Source: Papio anubis (taxonomy: Eukaryota; Chordata; Mammalia; Primates; Cercopithecidae). From it: DNA of 64,000 bases. A model generated the notes under the pieces. The model saw nothing but the letters and a program-made list of their open reading frames with translations, had not been told where the DNA came from and did no database searches. The stretch spans positions 78,778,155-78,842,154 of the forward strand of contig NC_044985.1 in the NCBI RefSeq assembly GCF_008728515.1, written 5' to 3'. The translations under genes and the position numbers were made by a program. Positions 22,791 through 34,062 of this stretch are shown here, piece after piece. Position 1 is the first letter of the stretch. Each line of letters opens with the position of its first letter.

Positions 22791-24592
22791 CCAATACCTA
22801 TTTTTTTTCAGAGACAAACATAATTCATCCTAATATTGAATTCCTCTCAAAGATAACAAAAGTGAAGATGAAGCGTCAAAAATAGTAGACTAATTAATAG
22901 AACTTGAATGTATATATGACAATATATAGCATACTCTGAGAGAAATAGCCTATTGAGAGTTTTATAAGGGCACCAGGTACTCTGATTGTGCCCACTCTGG
23001 GCATGTTCACTATCTAATGTATTAATAATTTTCAAACTGTATCCAACAAGTTCAGGTATTGATATGCTATAAGACCTATGGTGGTTTCCAACTACAGTGG
23101 TGTTTGGAAGAAAACAAAGGTTTTTTTCGTCTGTTTTTAAAAAATAATAGAATAACAATATGGTTAGAAATGTATACATTTTATTGTATATTCATGATAG
23201 TATGACTTTAAAACTACCAAAGATACAGAGAGTTTTAACAGCAACTCTTTTAGACTCTGACTTGAATGTTGGCCAACTATTTTGAGTTAAGGAATAGTTT
23301 AATATAGTCCAGGAATCTCTAGCTTCAGATGATATCCAGACAGGTCTGTTTCCCAGTCATTCCACATGTAGCCAGCCATCTTCCTGGTAATGAGTTGGAG
23401 TCGGCCTATCAGCTATTCCTGACACTTTATTTTTACCCGAGGACTAAGATTTTAAGGGGCTCAGCAACCCATTGCAGCCCACCAGATTTATTTTTAAAGA
23501 AAGGGGTCAGTGTGTGTTATATAAAAATCAGACACAGGCTCATTCTCCTGCCCACCCCTTCTTCATCTCTAGTGTTTCCTCTGTCAACTTTCTTCCCTGG
23601 TCTCATGTGCTGAGATGATTTCAGTGCTCTTGTTGCAATTTACAGAAAGTGATTAGAGTGAAGCTAACTGTTCTCTTGAACAGGTATCAGTGCCAGGAAT
23701 CTGTCCACATATGTAAGCCTCTGGTAGTGCAAGGTGGATGGGCATTAGGCAAATGAACTAGGACTACATGCAGAGAAAAAAGCAGGATAACACAGTCAAT
23801 GTAAAGGAAGTATCCAGGCCAAAAAAATCAAGACCAATTAATGAAAACTATATCCCAGGCAAAGGGGCTGAAACCAGAAATGGCAAAATAGAAGATGGGT
23901 GATTACCCGAGACTCCATAAAAAATGATCTTTAAGAGTTCTGTGAGAACTCTGCTTTGGGTAAGTTATAGACTGAATTTGGTCAGTAAATCTTGGCATTT
24001 GCAGTAACATCTTTCCATTCAATATACTCCTAGAAATGGCGGCCGTTGTCGTTACTTGTAAACTTTCAGGTGTTTGCATTCTGCTGAGCTCTGCTCAACC
24101 TGATAATTATTTGCATGTATTCTGCTGCAATTGGTTTTCTCTGACACAATGGAGTGATTGGAATGGTAATATTCTACTTCCTTTACCTGAAAGAATCCCT
24201 ATCAGTTTGAAACATGAGAGAAAAATAGATTCACAATTGGACAGAAATATTGTTGACATAATGTTTCTTTGTAACACCACTAAATATCAGTTCCTGTGAC
24301 AGCAACAAGGATGTTCCTGTTTCAATATTTCAAACCCAATAGAAAGAAGATTTCAAAAACACATGGCGGGTGGGGCAGAGCCTTTTCATGGGAAAGTACT
24401 AATATTCTGTACTTCTAAAGGATTAACATCTTTTTCCCCCACAAAAGAATTCATGCATCTATTTTCAATAATACCAATTCTTATCCCTGTTATTTGGTTA
24501 TTCCTAATAATAATAAATTATAATTATTTAGAAACCTGTAGAAAAAAATGTATTTTCCAGATACCAAACTTAAATTATGAATTTTAGGCTTG
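22791..24592. other. Non-coding sequence, nothing identified
   Basis: Frames up to 110 codons occur (22847-23179 minus; 23329-23613 plus), with no recognisable domain, and I do not call them genes. Confidence 0.55.
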
Positions 24593-24596
24593 ATAC

Positions 24597-25404
24597 TGTA
24601 ACTGTCCAACAAGTTTACCTTACCCGCTGCCTAGACAGAGCGGATTTATCAAGACAGGAGAATCGCAATAGACAGTTTAATTCACATAGAGCCAGCTGCA
24701 CAGGAGACCAGAGTTTTATTATCACTAAAATCAATCTCCCTGAGAATTCAGGGACTGGGGTTTTTAAAGATAATTTGGTGGATAGGGGGCCAGTGAGTTG
24801 GGAGTGCTGATTGGTTGGGTCAGAGATAAAATTACAGGGACTTGAAGCTGTCCTCTTGCACTGAGTCAGTTCCTGAGTGGGGGTCACAAGACCAGATGAG
24901 CCAGTTTATCAATCTAGGTGGTGCCAGCTGATCAACTGAGTGCACGGTCTGCAAAATATCTCCAGCACTGTATATAATACCTTAAGCTCTAGGGTACCTG
25001 TGCACAACGTGCAAGTTTGTTACATATGCACACATGTGCCATTAAGTTTTACAATAGTGATGTTATCCTCAGGCACAGTTCCTGGAGGGTCCAACTCTTG
25101 TAGCCTCAAACCACATGATTCCCAAACTACAATTTCTAAACTGTGGCTACTTTGTTAGTCCTACAAAGGCAGTCTAGTTCCCTGGCAGGAAGGGTATTTT
25201 TTTGTTGGGCGTAGGGGAGAGGAAAGGGCTTTATCGACTTTGTTTCAAAGTTAAACTATAAACAAAGTTCCTCCCAAAGTTAGTTTGGCCCATGCCCAGG
25301 AATGAACAAGGACAGGTTGGAGGTTAGAAGCAAGATGGAGTTGGTTAGGTCAGATTTCCTTCACTGTAATAATTTTCTGTTATAATTTTGCAAGGGCAAT
25401 TTCA
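24597..25404 (-). mobile_element. Solo LTR of an ERV1-type endogenous retrovirus
   Basis: The block starts TGTAACTGTCC and ends GGGCAATTTCA on the plus strand, so read on the minus strand it opens with TG and closes with CA. It is flanked by the 4-nt repeat atac (24593-24596 and 25405-25408), the target duplication size common in class I retroviruses. A minus-strand polyadenylation signal (TTTATT on plus, 24715-24720) sits before a short R/U5-like part. There is no internal retroviral sequence, so this is a solo LTR left by recombination. I recognise the general type but not the exact family name. A small L1 tail interrupts it. Confidence 0.8.
24970..25041 (-). mobile_element. Very short L1 3' tail inside the LTR
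   Basis: About 70 nt (ccttaagctctagggtacct through cacatgtgccat) match the extreme 3' end of L1 in reverse. They split the LTR between ctccagcactg and ttaagttttacaatag. The insertion is younger than the LTR. Confidence 0.75.
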
Positions 25405-25408
25405 ATAC

Positions 25409-25909
25409 TTCTGACATTTTCCAGAGATTTTAACATGTCTAAAGTCTAGTATAATGACTTCCACTATCACCACTACATAGATAGACACATGACCAGTGGT
25501 GTGTCCAGCCCTATATTCATGAGCTACCGTTCTTCATTCCCAACTTCTTATCAAGCATTTTCACCTCAGTGTCACCAACTGAAACCTCAAAGTTATATTC
25601 AAGACTAACATTACCTTCTCCCCAAAATCTGTTCCTTATACTATGTTCCCCATTCTAGCTAAGTTGAACTATTTACTTGTTCTCTTTGTTCAAAAGATGT
25701 ATTTATTTCACAAATTCTTCTCTATCTGTATTAAATGGATGGTCAAGTTCTACAGATGATTGTGTTTTATTTCTATTTATACTTTCTATGGTTGTCATTA
25801 TTATCTCTAACTTATCATTTATTTACTCTGTGTAAGCTATCCAAAAAGTATTTCTGGAGTAAGGCAGAGCAGACAAACTTCTCTCATAGGACCTTAATTA
25901 TATTCCATT
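25409..25909. other. Non-coding sequence, nothing identified
   Basis: No clear element. The right end leads into the first of two 32-nt direct repeats. Confidence 0.5.
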
Positions 25910-25941
25910 CAAACTAAAATTATTACTGAGATAGGATAGTT
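25910..25941 (+). repeat. Direct repeat, copy 1 (32 nt)
   Basis: Begins caaactaaaattatta and ends gagataggatagtt. It matches 26909-26940 at 31 of 32 positions (c against t at one site). Weaker similarity continues upstream for about 20 nt (ccttaattatattccat against ccttaggcaaattccct). Confidence 0.95.
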
Positions 25942-26600
25942 CCCTTGACCTTCACTCCCTTTGGGGGCAAGAACTGGAGTGGCTCGTTTCACTCAGCTTA
26001 CTGCTGGCCACTCCTTGTGAGAGGGAGTGTGTCAGCAGGCAAGTGTGGGAACCAGAGGGAACAAACACTGATGGGAGCTCTGATGCGTGCAGGCTCTGTG
26101 TGGTTGGTCCCCGCAGCAGCATTCAAGCCCCTGCCTCTCAGGACCCGGGTTCTTGTCCAGGCTGTTCAGGAAGAATCAGGTTACTCAAATGGATTGAAGG
26201 GTTGTGTATGCAGAGATTTTCACTGGGCGATGGATGTGGCTCTCAGTGGAATGGGGAGTTAGAGAGGGTATGGTGTGGGAAGATGATGATCTTTCCCTGA
26301 AACCATGCCATCTGAAGTTAGCCACATCTATCCATAGTCTCCAAGGCTCAGCCACTTGTATTCATGATGTTCAGCAGCTTGTATCCTCAATGACACTCAG
26401 CAACTTGCACCCCTGAGTCCTTGCATCAGCCACTTGTGTTGCTCTGCCAGCTAAAGTGTTTTTATGGGCACAGGATAGGGGTGTGGCAGGCCAAAAAAGC
26501 AAGCTTGGGTGGAAAAACGGGGTCTGCTGTTTTCACTTAGGGTCACAGTTCCACACTTAAGGGTGGGGTTTATCCTGGAGCCCAGTCATTCTGTATCATT
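25942..26600 (-). mobile_element. LTR-like block, antisense, unnamed
   Basis: GC-richer than its neighbours. On the minus strand, a TATA-like box cccataaaaacac (plus 26456-26468) lies at a position expected for an LTR core promoter, preceded by a short tandem-repeat array (26348-26438). I do not recognise the family and did not find both termini. The 70-105 codon frames here have no support. It could be an LTR or a promoter-like unique sequence. Confidence 0.45.
26348..26438 (+). repeat. Four-copy imperfect tandem repeat
   Basis: The 13-mer tcagccacttgta recurs as tcagccacttgta (26348), tcagcagcttgta (26371), tcagcaacttgca (26397) and tcagccacttgtg (26426), with spacings of 23, 26 and 29 nt. 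Confidence 0.85.
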
Positions 26601-26639
26601 ATTATCATCATTATTATTTTGCTCCATATAATGCACACA

Positions 26640-27130
26640 GCTATGTTTTGATTATATACTTACTTTGTTCCTGTCCTTTCTCAGCATGTTGAAACAGACC
26701 TGACCTAGTCACTGTTTATATGCCTGTGAAGGCTAAGTCACTCCATCTTGGGTGCTCAGCTCCAGTTGCTTAACTCCAGTTCCAGGAATGCATCAAGATT
26801 TCTACTTTCAAGTACTTACTGTAAATCCTGCCCTTAGGTTAAACCTATCTTGATGTTATTATAAACATAGTCATAGTATAAATCCTGTCCTTAGGCAAAT
26901 TCCCTATCCAAACTAAAATTATTATTGAGATAGGATAGTTACTATTGTATATAAGCCTGGGGTTTGAGGAGTAACTGCCTGGGAATCCACCTTCTTGTCT
27001 CATGGTGGTCAGAGATATGGCTTCTGTTCATGGATCTCTATTAAATGTTTATTTCTCAGAAACTCAATTTGTCAGCCTCTTTCTTCTCCCTCTCACCTTT
27101 CTTGGTTTGGGGGGGATAGGTTTTGATAGA
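26640..27130 (+). mobile_element. LTR-like block, sense, unnamed
   Basis: Contains a TATA-like gtatataagcctggggtttg (26947 onward), then about 75 nt later ctctattaaatgtttatttc, a variant polyadenylation region, and a pyrimidine-rich end. This is the U3-R-U5 order of an LTR on the plus strand. The second 32-nt direct repeat (26909-26940) lies just before its TATA. The family is unclear; I considered MER52-like. Confidence 0.5.
26909..26940 (+). repeat. Direct repeat, copy 2 (32 nt)
   Basis: Partner of 25910-25941, 999 nt downstream. It lies immediately upstream of the TATA-like motif of the sense LTR-like block. Confidence 0.95.
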
Positions 27131-27135
27131 CCTGC

Positions 27136-27490
27136 TGATATGGTTTGGCTGTGTCCCTGGCCAAATCTTATCTTGAATTTCCACATGTCATGGGAGGGAC
27201 CTGGTGGGAGGTAATTGAATCATGGGGGTAGGTCTTTCCTATGCTGTTCTTGTGATAGTGAGTAAGTATCATGAGATCTGATGGTTTTAAAATCAGGAGT
27301 TTCCCTGTACAAGCTTTCTCTCTGCCTGCTGCCAACCATGTAAAACGTGACTTGCTTATCCTCATCTCCCACCATGATTATGAGGCCTTCCCAGTCACAT
27401 GGAACTGTAAGTCCATTAAACCCTTTTTCCCATATAAATTGTCCAGTCTCACGTATGTCTTTATCAGCAGCATGAAAATGGACTAACACA
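27136..27490 (+). mobile_element. THE1-type solo LTR (MaLR)
   Basis: Starts tgatatggtttggctgtgtc, contains gaggtaattgaatcatgggg and gtgatagtgagtaagtatca, and ends catgaaaatggactaacaca. Length 355 bp fits THE1 LTRs. A perfect 5-nt target duplication, cctgc, flanks it (27131-27135 and 27491-27495). The paired frames on both strands inside are incidental. Confidence 0.93.
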
Positions 27491-27495
27491 CCTGC

Positions 27496-28130
27496 TCACC
27501 AAGGAACAATGCCTCTAGGACATCTCCAAGTTCTTATCTCTTATTGCTGCATTCCTACTTCTTATTCCCTGCTAGTATCTTTCACATGACTCCATGCCTG
27601 ACTCACCTCCAATGCTTTCCTCAAGTTCTTTGCTGTGAGTCTTCTGCAGCTTACCTTTCCAACACTTCCCCACAGGCTTAGAACTGATGCTTGTCTCTCA
27701 GCCTAGGTAGCCACATTCAAGAACGTGAAGAACCAGAGCCACCCAGTAAAAAGGCAAGATCAGTTATTCTCATCATACCTAAAAGGCTTTTGCTATCATT
27801 TACATGTTTCTAAATCCTAATCATTCTTCAATTTCTTGTGATCATTTCTTACCTATAGCCTTTCATAACCCCCTCTTCTCCTATGACCAAACAGCTTTAT
27901 TCTGAAATATGTAACACTTAAATTCATTTTAAATAAAATTCTTATCTCTTAAGATATTGTAACAACAAATATGAATTTCTCAAAGAGGCTAAATTCTCTG
28001 TTTAAAAAAAAGGAAGATTTTCCCACTCCTTTTTCGGCATTTACTTTAGAAAACTTGTAATTTTAAGTACTTTCTTCTCTCTTTGACATGTATATAAATC
28101 CTCTTGAAGACTAAATTGGCCATTTGCCAG
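27496..28130. other. Non-coding sequence, nothing identified
   Basis: May continue the older repeat split by the THE1 LTR, but I cannot show it. Confidence 0.5.
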
Positions 28131-28560
28131 CTTTATGACCTAGGAATGTCTTTTTCAAAGGCCTAGGAGCCATCTCTTAGAAATGTAAACATCAAGGGAG
28201 ATAGCACCATTATTTCCCAGTTTCTGTGGGAGGGTAGGAGTCTAATTTAAGGTGGCAACTTTCCCCAAACTGCAAAACTACTTCCTGTCATTAAGTTTCA
28301 AGTTTGCTTTCGCTCTCAGTAAAGCTAGTTGGCGAACACAGATAATTACCCCCAATTATCAGGTAAAGTTAGGATGAATGATGTGCAACAATGATGCTAT
28401 CAAGGTTTCTTACTTGAAGACGAGTTATTGTTTATCTTGGGAAGATGTATGTAACAGGTTGCATCTGCTTGACTATAAGAAAGTCTGTCTTTGCAATCTC
28501 TTAGTCAATTGCCACTGTTGTGCATCACATTTTGAGTTAATGATTATTCAGTATTAAGAG
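28131..28560 (+). repeat. Possible old LTR (ERVL-type), tentative
   Basis: Contains tttcgctctcagtaaagcta and gactataagaaagtctgtct (TATA-like), in an order that recalls old ERVL-type LTRs. No termini or duplication found. Confidence 0.3.
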
Positions 28561-28813
28561 TCTTCTTATACCTCAAAAAAAACATTGAAAATGGGAGTTT
28601 GGGGGGAGAAGTTACATGTATTTTTTTTTATTTTTTTTTCTCAACTAACTTCATGGAGGGGATTTCTGGTTGGCAGATTTCATTTTCAAATATATTTCCC
28701 CAACACACTATACCATAGATATTTGGGGTATTTTACAACCCTTACAATCTACTATAATAGGTCTGAACACCTATGATACTGGATGTTCAAGTACCACAAT
28801 ATTACAAACTAAT

Positions 28814-29167
28814 TGATATGGTTTAGCTCTGTGTCCCCACCCAAATCTCATCTCAAATTGTAATCTCCACTTGTTGAGGAAGGGATCTGGTGGGAGGTGA
28901 TTGGATCATGGGGGTGGTTTGCCCTACGCTATTCTTGTGCTAGGCAGGGAGTTCTCACTACATCTGGTTGTTTGACAAGTGTCTGACATTTCTCCTGTGC
29001 TCTCTCTCTCTCTCCTGCCTCCCTGCAAAGAAGGTGCTTGCTTCCCCTTCATCTTCAGCCATGATTTTAAGTTTCCAGAGGCCTCCCCAGCCATGTGGAA
29101 CTGTGAGTTAATCAAATTACCCAGTCTCAGGTAGTATCTTTATGGCAGTATGAAACGGATTAATATA
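28814..29167 (+). mobile_element. MST-type solo LTR (MaLR)
   Basis: Starts tgatatggtttagctctgtg, contains gtgattggatcatgggggtg and gaggcctccccagccatgtg, and ends agtatgaaacggattaatat. Related to THE1 but more diverged, as expected for the older MST group. A (CT)n stretch lies at about 29001-29014. The flanks ctaat and gtaat may be a mutated 5-nt target duplication. Confidence 0.9.
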
Positions 29168-29172
29168 GTAAT

Positions 29173-30329
29173 CTACAATTATATACTGTTATCATAATTA
29201 AGTTCTTTGGATAGGTGTCAGTATAGTCTCTAAAAGTTAAAGGAATAAAGGGTACATGTACACAGACACGCCCACACACACCCCTTACTGTCAGGCCATA
29301 TGTTATAATGAAAGCCAGTATCTGAGGGAAGCCAGTATCTGACTTTATTCTGTCACTTTACAAATATTGTTTATCAAACAAACACAAAATGCTTTACAAC
29401 CTACATGGTAACAAGATACAGTCCAAGCTCTTCCCTTTTAAGTACTCCAAAAAGTACCTTACCCAGAATTTCATTCAAGACAGTTTCTACAATAAATCTA
29501 GATTCAAATAACTAGTAAAGTGTCAGATGACAAAATATTCCATGTCCTTGAACAGAGTTTAGATGGAAATCTTAAATCTAGAATATATTTCTGAAGGGCA
29601 TAAACTATTACAATTATTGGATTATTTTATGTGATTCCTAAAAAGTAGAAGTATATTTCCAGTGAATCCACATTTCTTGACTACTACTCATTTCACTTAA
29701 AAAAAACAACAACACTTCAGTTTGATGGAAAACTTCAGTTGTCCGTTAGCTACAGGGCACACCTGCTGGGTTAATGGGAATTCAGATAGCTGGACCACTT
29801 CCATAGTGCAAGCTTTTGATGGGCCTCTCAAATGCTGATTGCCCTTAAAGTGTGTATTCCTGATCACTGTAGTTCAAAAGGAACTAACCACCCTAGGGTG
29901 TAGATCAAAACTGAATAACAAATGCATCATTTATCAAGTTTCTGCTAAAGCATTTTAAAGTAAATTATAGGCAATGTAACATTTATGCATTCAAATTTAA
30001 TTAGAGCTGCCTTGAAACTTCACACAGACATTAGCAGGAAGTCTCCTCCTTCAGACCCTGGAAGAACCTTGTATACCAACATTACAGTCCTCCAAACAGC
30101 CCAGGCCTAGATGTTTTTTCTTTGCAATCTAGACTCTCTCCCTTGGTGAGCTCATCAGGTCTCGAGGCTTTAAATGTCATCTATAACCCAACACTTCCAA
30201 ATTTATGTCTCCAGCTTGGACCTCTCATGTAACCTCTGGGCTTGTTCATCTCATTGCCTCCCTGACATCTCCACTTGGTTATTTAATAGACATCTTACAT
30301 TTATTATGCCAATAGTTGGGCACATGTAT
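29173..30329. other. Non-coding sequence, nothing identified
   Basis: A 17-nt phrase (gaagccagtatctga) is doubled at about 29309-29342. The stretch 30185-30300 recalls an old interspersed repeat, but I cannot name it. Confidence 0.5.
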
Positions 30330-30415
30330 TATTCATCTTTTTTATGCCAGCAGTGTTTAGCTTAGTGTCTAACATACAGTAAATGGTCATTTAACATTTT
30401 TTACTGATTGAACTT
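30330..30415 (+). mobile_element. L2/MIR-type 3' end relic
   Basis: The phrase gtgtttagcttagtgtctaa followed by catacagtaaatggtcattt resembles the shared 3' end of L2 and MIR elements. Short and diverged. Confidence 0.5.
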
Positions 30416-31214
30416 GTAACTTTTAACTTCACACACAACCAAACATTGCAGAAAAATAAAGTAATTTTATCCCAATTGCATTTAGTGTCAAATCTTACTG
30501 AGGATATGTTCTGGGCGCATAAATATTACATGTCATAATTCCATTGAAATTTCTGACCTAATCCCATTTTATCTTTGACAAAAGAAAAGTGAGGTCAGTA
30601 TACAGAGATATCTGGCGTTAACTTGCTAACAATATGTTGCTACAAGTCATGAGAAAATATCTGTCAACTGCATCAAAACTATCATATTATATCACAAGCT
30701 ATGTCATTACCCCTAAACAAAGAAAAATATTGTGGAATTTGTTAGGTTCCTCTCTAAGATTTAGCAAAGTTGAAAAATGCAGCCTAATTCAATAAACACA
30801 GCTTGAGGGCCTCCTGTGTACCAGATACTACTGCTGGCACTCTGGAAAGCATGATGATGCAGTTTTCTTTCCCTTTTATTTCCCTCAGAAAGAGGTGAGA
30901 AGAAAGGTGATATGACCATCAGCTGCAGAGACGTAGATCATTCACCGTCATGAATCTAGGTATTTTCTCATCTGCTTCTCTGAAGTTGTGCTGTTTATGA
31001 AATCAACCCATAGGGAAGTACATAATTAACACATCCTAGTGAAAATGAATCTGACGTGGAGGACGGCGGCATACTCAGTGGAGTGTTACGTGTGAGAAGA
31101 TTGGAGGACCTAAACAAAGAAGCATCATTTACAGACAAGACCTCCTAAGTAATCCAGGGAAAGAACAGAGGTAAAGGACTGTGGCTAAGACAAAGTGAAA
31201 TTTGTATGAATAAT
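30416..31214. other. Non-coding sequence, nothing identified
   Basis: No repeat recognised. The part 30784-30846 (aataaacacagcttgagggc...) resembles an old SINE end, too weakly to call. Confidence 0.5.
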
Positions 31215-31390
31215 TGTTGCTATTATTATTACCAGCCTTTTATATGCAAGAAACTGTTCAAAGTACTTTAGATACAGTCAAATCATTAGTTAGCACAAGA
31301 GCTCTGTAAGATTGATAGCATTTACCATCCGATTTTACAGACAAATAAACTAAGGCAAAGGGAGGTTAAGCAATTTACCCAAGGTCAGAA
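31215..31390 (-). mobile_element. MIR, antisense
   Basis: The pieces gaaactgttcaaagtacttt, cacaagagctctgtaagatt, cgattttacagacaaataaa and gaggttaagcaatttaccca are MIR in reverse. Confidence 0.85.
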
Positions 31391-33209
31391 TTCTTTATAT
31401 TTAAATACAACATGTGAATAATTGTATCTACATTTTTCCCGTTTTCAGAAACACCAATGGCAGGTTTACAGTTATAAGAATAAAAGCAGACAAAGTTTAC
31501 TTACCTAAAAGATACAGAGCTGAATTTCCATGATAAGGATATAAAAATAAGAAATCAGCTACACTTTTTCAGGAAAGGCAGAAATACAAGCTTTCCTGCC
31601 CCAAAATGCTCACTGGGGAACACCTAGCTAAGAATGAAACACATGAGTGAATGAGTGAGACTTGTATGAATCTAGAGGAACTGTATATCTCAGTTCCCAC
31701 AGAAAAGTTTTGGTTTAAAACTGCTATCCCTACATAATTGCTGCCAGTGTCCTTCAAAAATGTCCTGTTTGCACAGTGATCACTCTCAAAACCAATCTTC
31801 AGAAAATGTAACTGGTCTCTTAGTTGTATGTGCATACAATGAGACCAAATGTATATGTGCTACCTGAGCATGTGAGAGTGGAGGGTGGCAGGGTCACCTC
31901 ATCTAGGCAGGGTACCCCTCACCAATCTTGAGGTTGTACATGCCCGGCATTACACCTGAGACCAGAGGGTGCAAGACACTCAGAAATGTGCACCTTCCTC
32001 TATTAGGCTTTCATTTCTAACAAAGCTTGATCCAAGAATCTTTCTGTATTCAGTGATGAACCAAAAAAAAAAAAGTCAGTCACCTAAACATCTCTGACCG
32101 GCTAGGAGGCTCATTGGTCAGTTACAAGGCATATCTTGTAAGATCACTTGCATACTATTTTGTTAATTACCTTCTTAATATAGTCTTCTGCCAGAGTACT
32201 TTTTAAAAATGTCTACTGGAGGAAAAAATGAAACTAAAAATCAAAATATGTGTGCATGCACACACACACCAGTACACAAATATTGCTGAGAGAAACACGT
32301 ATCCATCAAAAAAAGTAGTCCTTGAAACTCATATTCAGGTCATTATAGGACAATGAGAAGTACCAGAGAAGCCCTATCTCTACTAGAACTATTATTGCCT
32401 AGTAGAAGCTCAAAAACCAAACCAAGAAACAAAGTTCCTATTAAAGTAATATAGAAATATGTACAAAAATATCTAAATGAATATTATCTATACTATATGT
32501 GTATGCTTTAGGAGGTAAGTAATGGAAGCATGGCAGCAGTTACATGTTTTGATAAAGCACAGACCAAACATGTCTCCCTCTTAAATTTGTGAATTTCAAG
32601 GCAAATTCATTTCACTGAATCAATAACCGAACTGTGGACAATTCTCAGACACCAAAAGAAGTAGCCAATTTAAAATGTTTTCCTGAAGCATATGTACTTA
32701 ATGTGTTATTTTGATGGTGTCACATTCAATTGTAAACATTCTAATTGGAATTTTTTTATATTTCAGTTTTCTTTTGTAAAATGTCCTGTGGTTTTATTGT
32801 TACAAATAAATGCACTGTTTGGAGACAGGCAAAGAAAAAGAGGTTTTGAAAAGAGAAAAAAATATCACAGGAATTCACGCTTTTAACTTACAAATCCCTT
32901 ACCACGTAGACAAGACTCCTCCATGTCTTCTCTGCTTACCTTTCTAGCCCTACCTTGCTGTCTAACCACCCACACCATCCTAACAGTTAAATCTCCCTTG
33001 CTGTTTGACCCTGTTCCTGGAAGCATCTTGCCTAAATCTCTAAATGGTTATACAAATCACAACTTGTAGACAACTCGAAGACAGCAAATTCGTTTCCTCA
33101 TCTCTCTCTTTAGCACAGAGCATGCTACCAAGCACATAGTGGTTTCTGAATGAATATTTGTAACATGAATAAGTGAAAAGTTACACTCAGTGTTTTTGCT
33201 TAAAACACA
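31391..33209. other. Non-coding sequence, nothing identified
   Basis: Includes a (A)13 run at about 32048 and a small CA-rich palindrome near 32251-32268. The antisense 88-codon frame near 31600-31835 has no support. Confidence 0.5.
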
Positions 33210-33210
33210 G

Positions 33211-33500
33211 GCCAGGGGCAGTGGCTTACGCCTAATCCCAGCACTTTGGGAGGTTGAGGCAGTAGTATTGCTTGAGCCCAGGAGTTTGAGACCTGACTGG
33301 GCAACATGATGAGACCCTATCTCTACAAAAGATAAAAAAGTTAGCCAGCTATGGTGGCACTCACCTGTGATCCCAGCTACCGGGGAGGCTGAGGTGGGGA
33401 GGATCACTTGAGCCCAAGAGGTCAAGACTGCAGTGAGCCATGTTCTCAACACTGCACTCCAGCCTAAATAACACAGCAAGACCCAGTCTCAAAATAAAAA
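33211..33500 (+). mobile_element. AluJ
   Basis: Full two-arm Alu with old-type features: gcttgagcccaggagtttga in the left arm and ggatcacttgagcccaagag in the right arm. The tail has decayed to aaaataaaaatt. The 140-codon antisense frame (33057-33479) is just reverse Alu. Confidence 0.93.
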
Positions 33501-33772
33501 TTATATTTAGTCATCTTAACATAGTCAAATAAGTTTGAGGGGTTTTTTTAAACCTTTTTTTAAACCTGAATTTCTAACAAAATTATGTTTTGTGAATAAC
33601 AACTGTAGTTTTGCACTCTACATACAAAAGTTTTTTATTAATCATTAAATAATTTAAAAGACTTAGAAAAAGTCTAGACATAGATAATCTCAGAATCTCT
33701 TAATAATAAATTCTATCCCTTATTTTTCCAACTTCTCTTTATCTTTTAACAAGGACCGCTATATCAGCAGCA

Positions 33773-33817
33773 GTACACGCGCACGCGCGCGCGCGCGCAC
33801 ACACACACACACACACA
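33773..33817. repeat. Alternating purine-pyrimidine tract (CG/CA), Z-DNA candidate
   Basis: 45 nt of uninterrupted purine-pyrimidine alternation: gtacacgcgcac, then a CG-rich core of about 8 consecutive CG dinucleotides, then about 11 CA. Alternating CG is the strongest Z-DNA-forming sequence known, and CA is next. Confidence 0.95.
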
Positions 33818-34028
33818 GAGGCATGCTTACGTTTTCCTTTCTTTCCTTATTCTCCCCCCTATAGAGTAAGATGTGGCTATTAGTCAATCAGTCAACCTAT
33901 GAAATGCAAATAGCAGTTCACAGTGATTTTTTTCAGACTTCCTGGTCCAGGTAGCAAAAATAAGATATATTTCTCAGAGAAAAATCAAATGAACCTCATG
34001 TGAATAAATGGTTTTCTTTACCATTTTC

Positions 34029-34032
<4 letters not shown>

Positions 34033-34060
<28 letters not shown>
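34033..34060. repeat. (A)28 homopolymer
   Basis: 28 consecutive A not attached to a recognisable retrotransposon; upstream is catttt rather than a LINE or SINE end. Confidence 0.95.

Positions 34061-34062
<2 letters not shown>

Noticed and set aside
22847..23179. 110-codon antisense frame
   Set aside because: AT-rich unique DNA, chance length for 64 kb, no domain.
26348..26438. Spaced repeats resembling a small CRISPR array
   Set aside because: Units are 13 nt, imperfect, with irregular 10-16 nt gaps, in primate DNA with no cas genes.
33057..33479. 140-codon antisense frame
   Set aside because: It is the reverse of an AluJ plus flank. Antisense Alus often give long frames.
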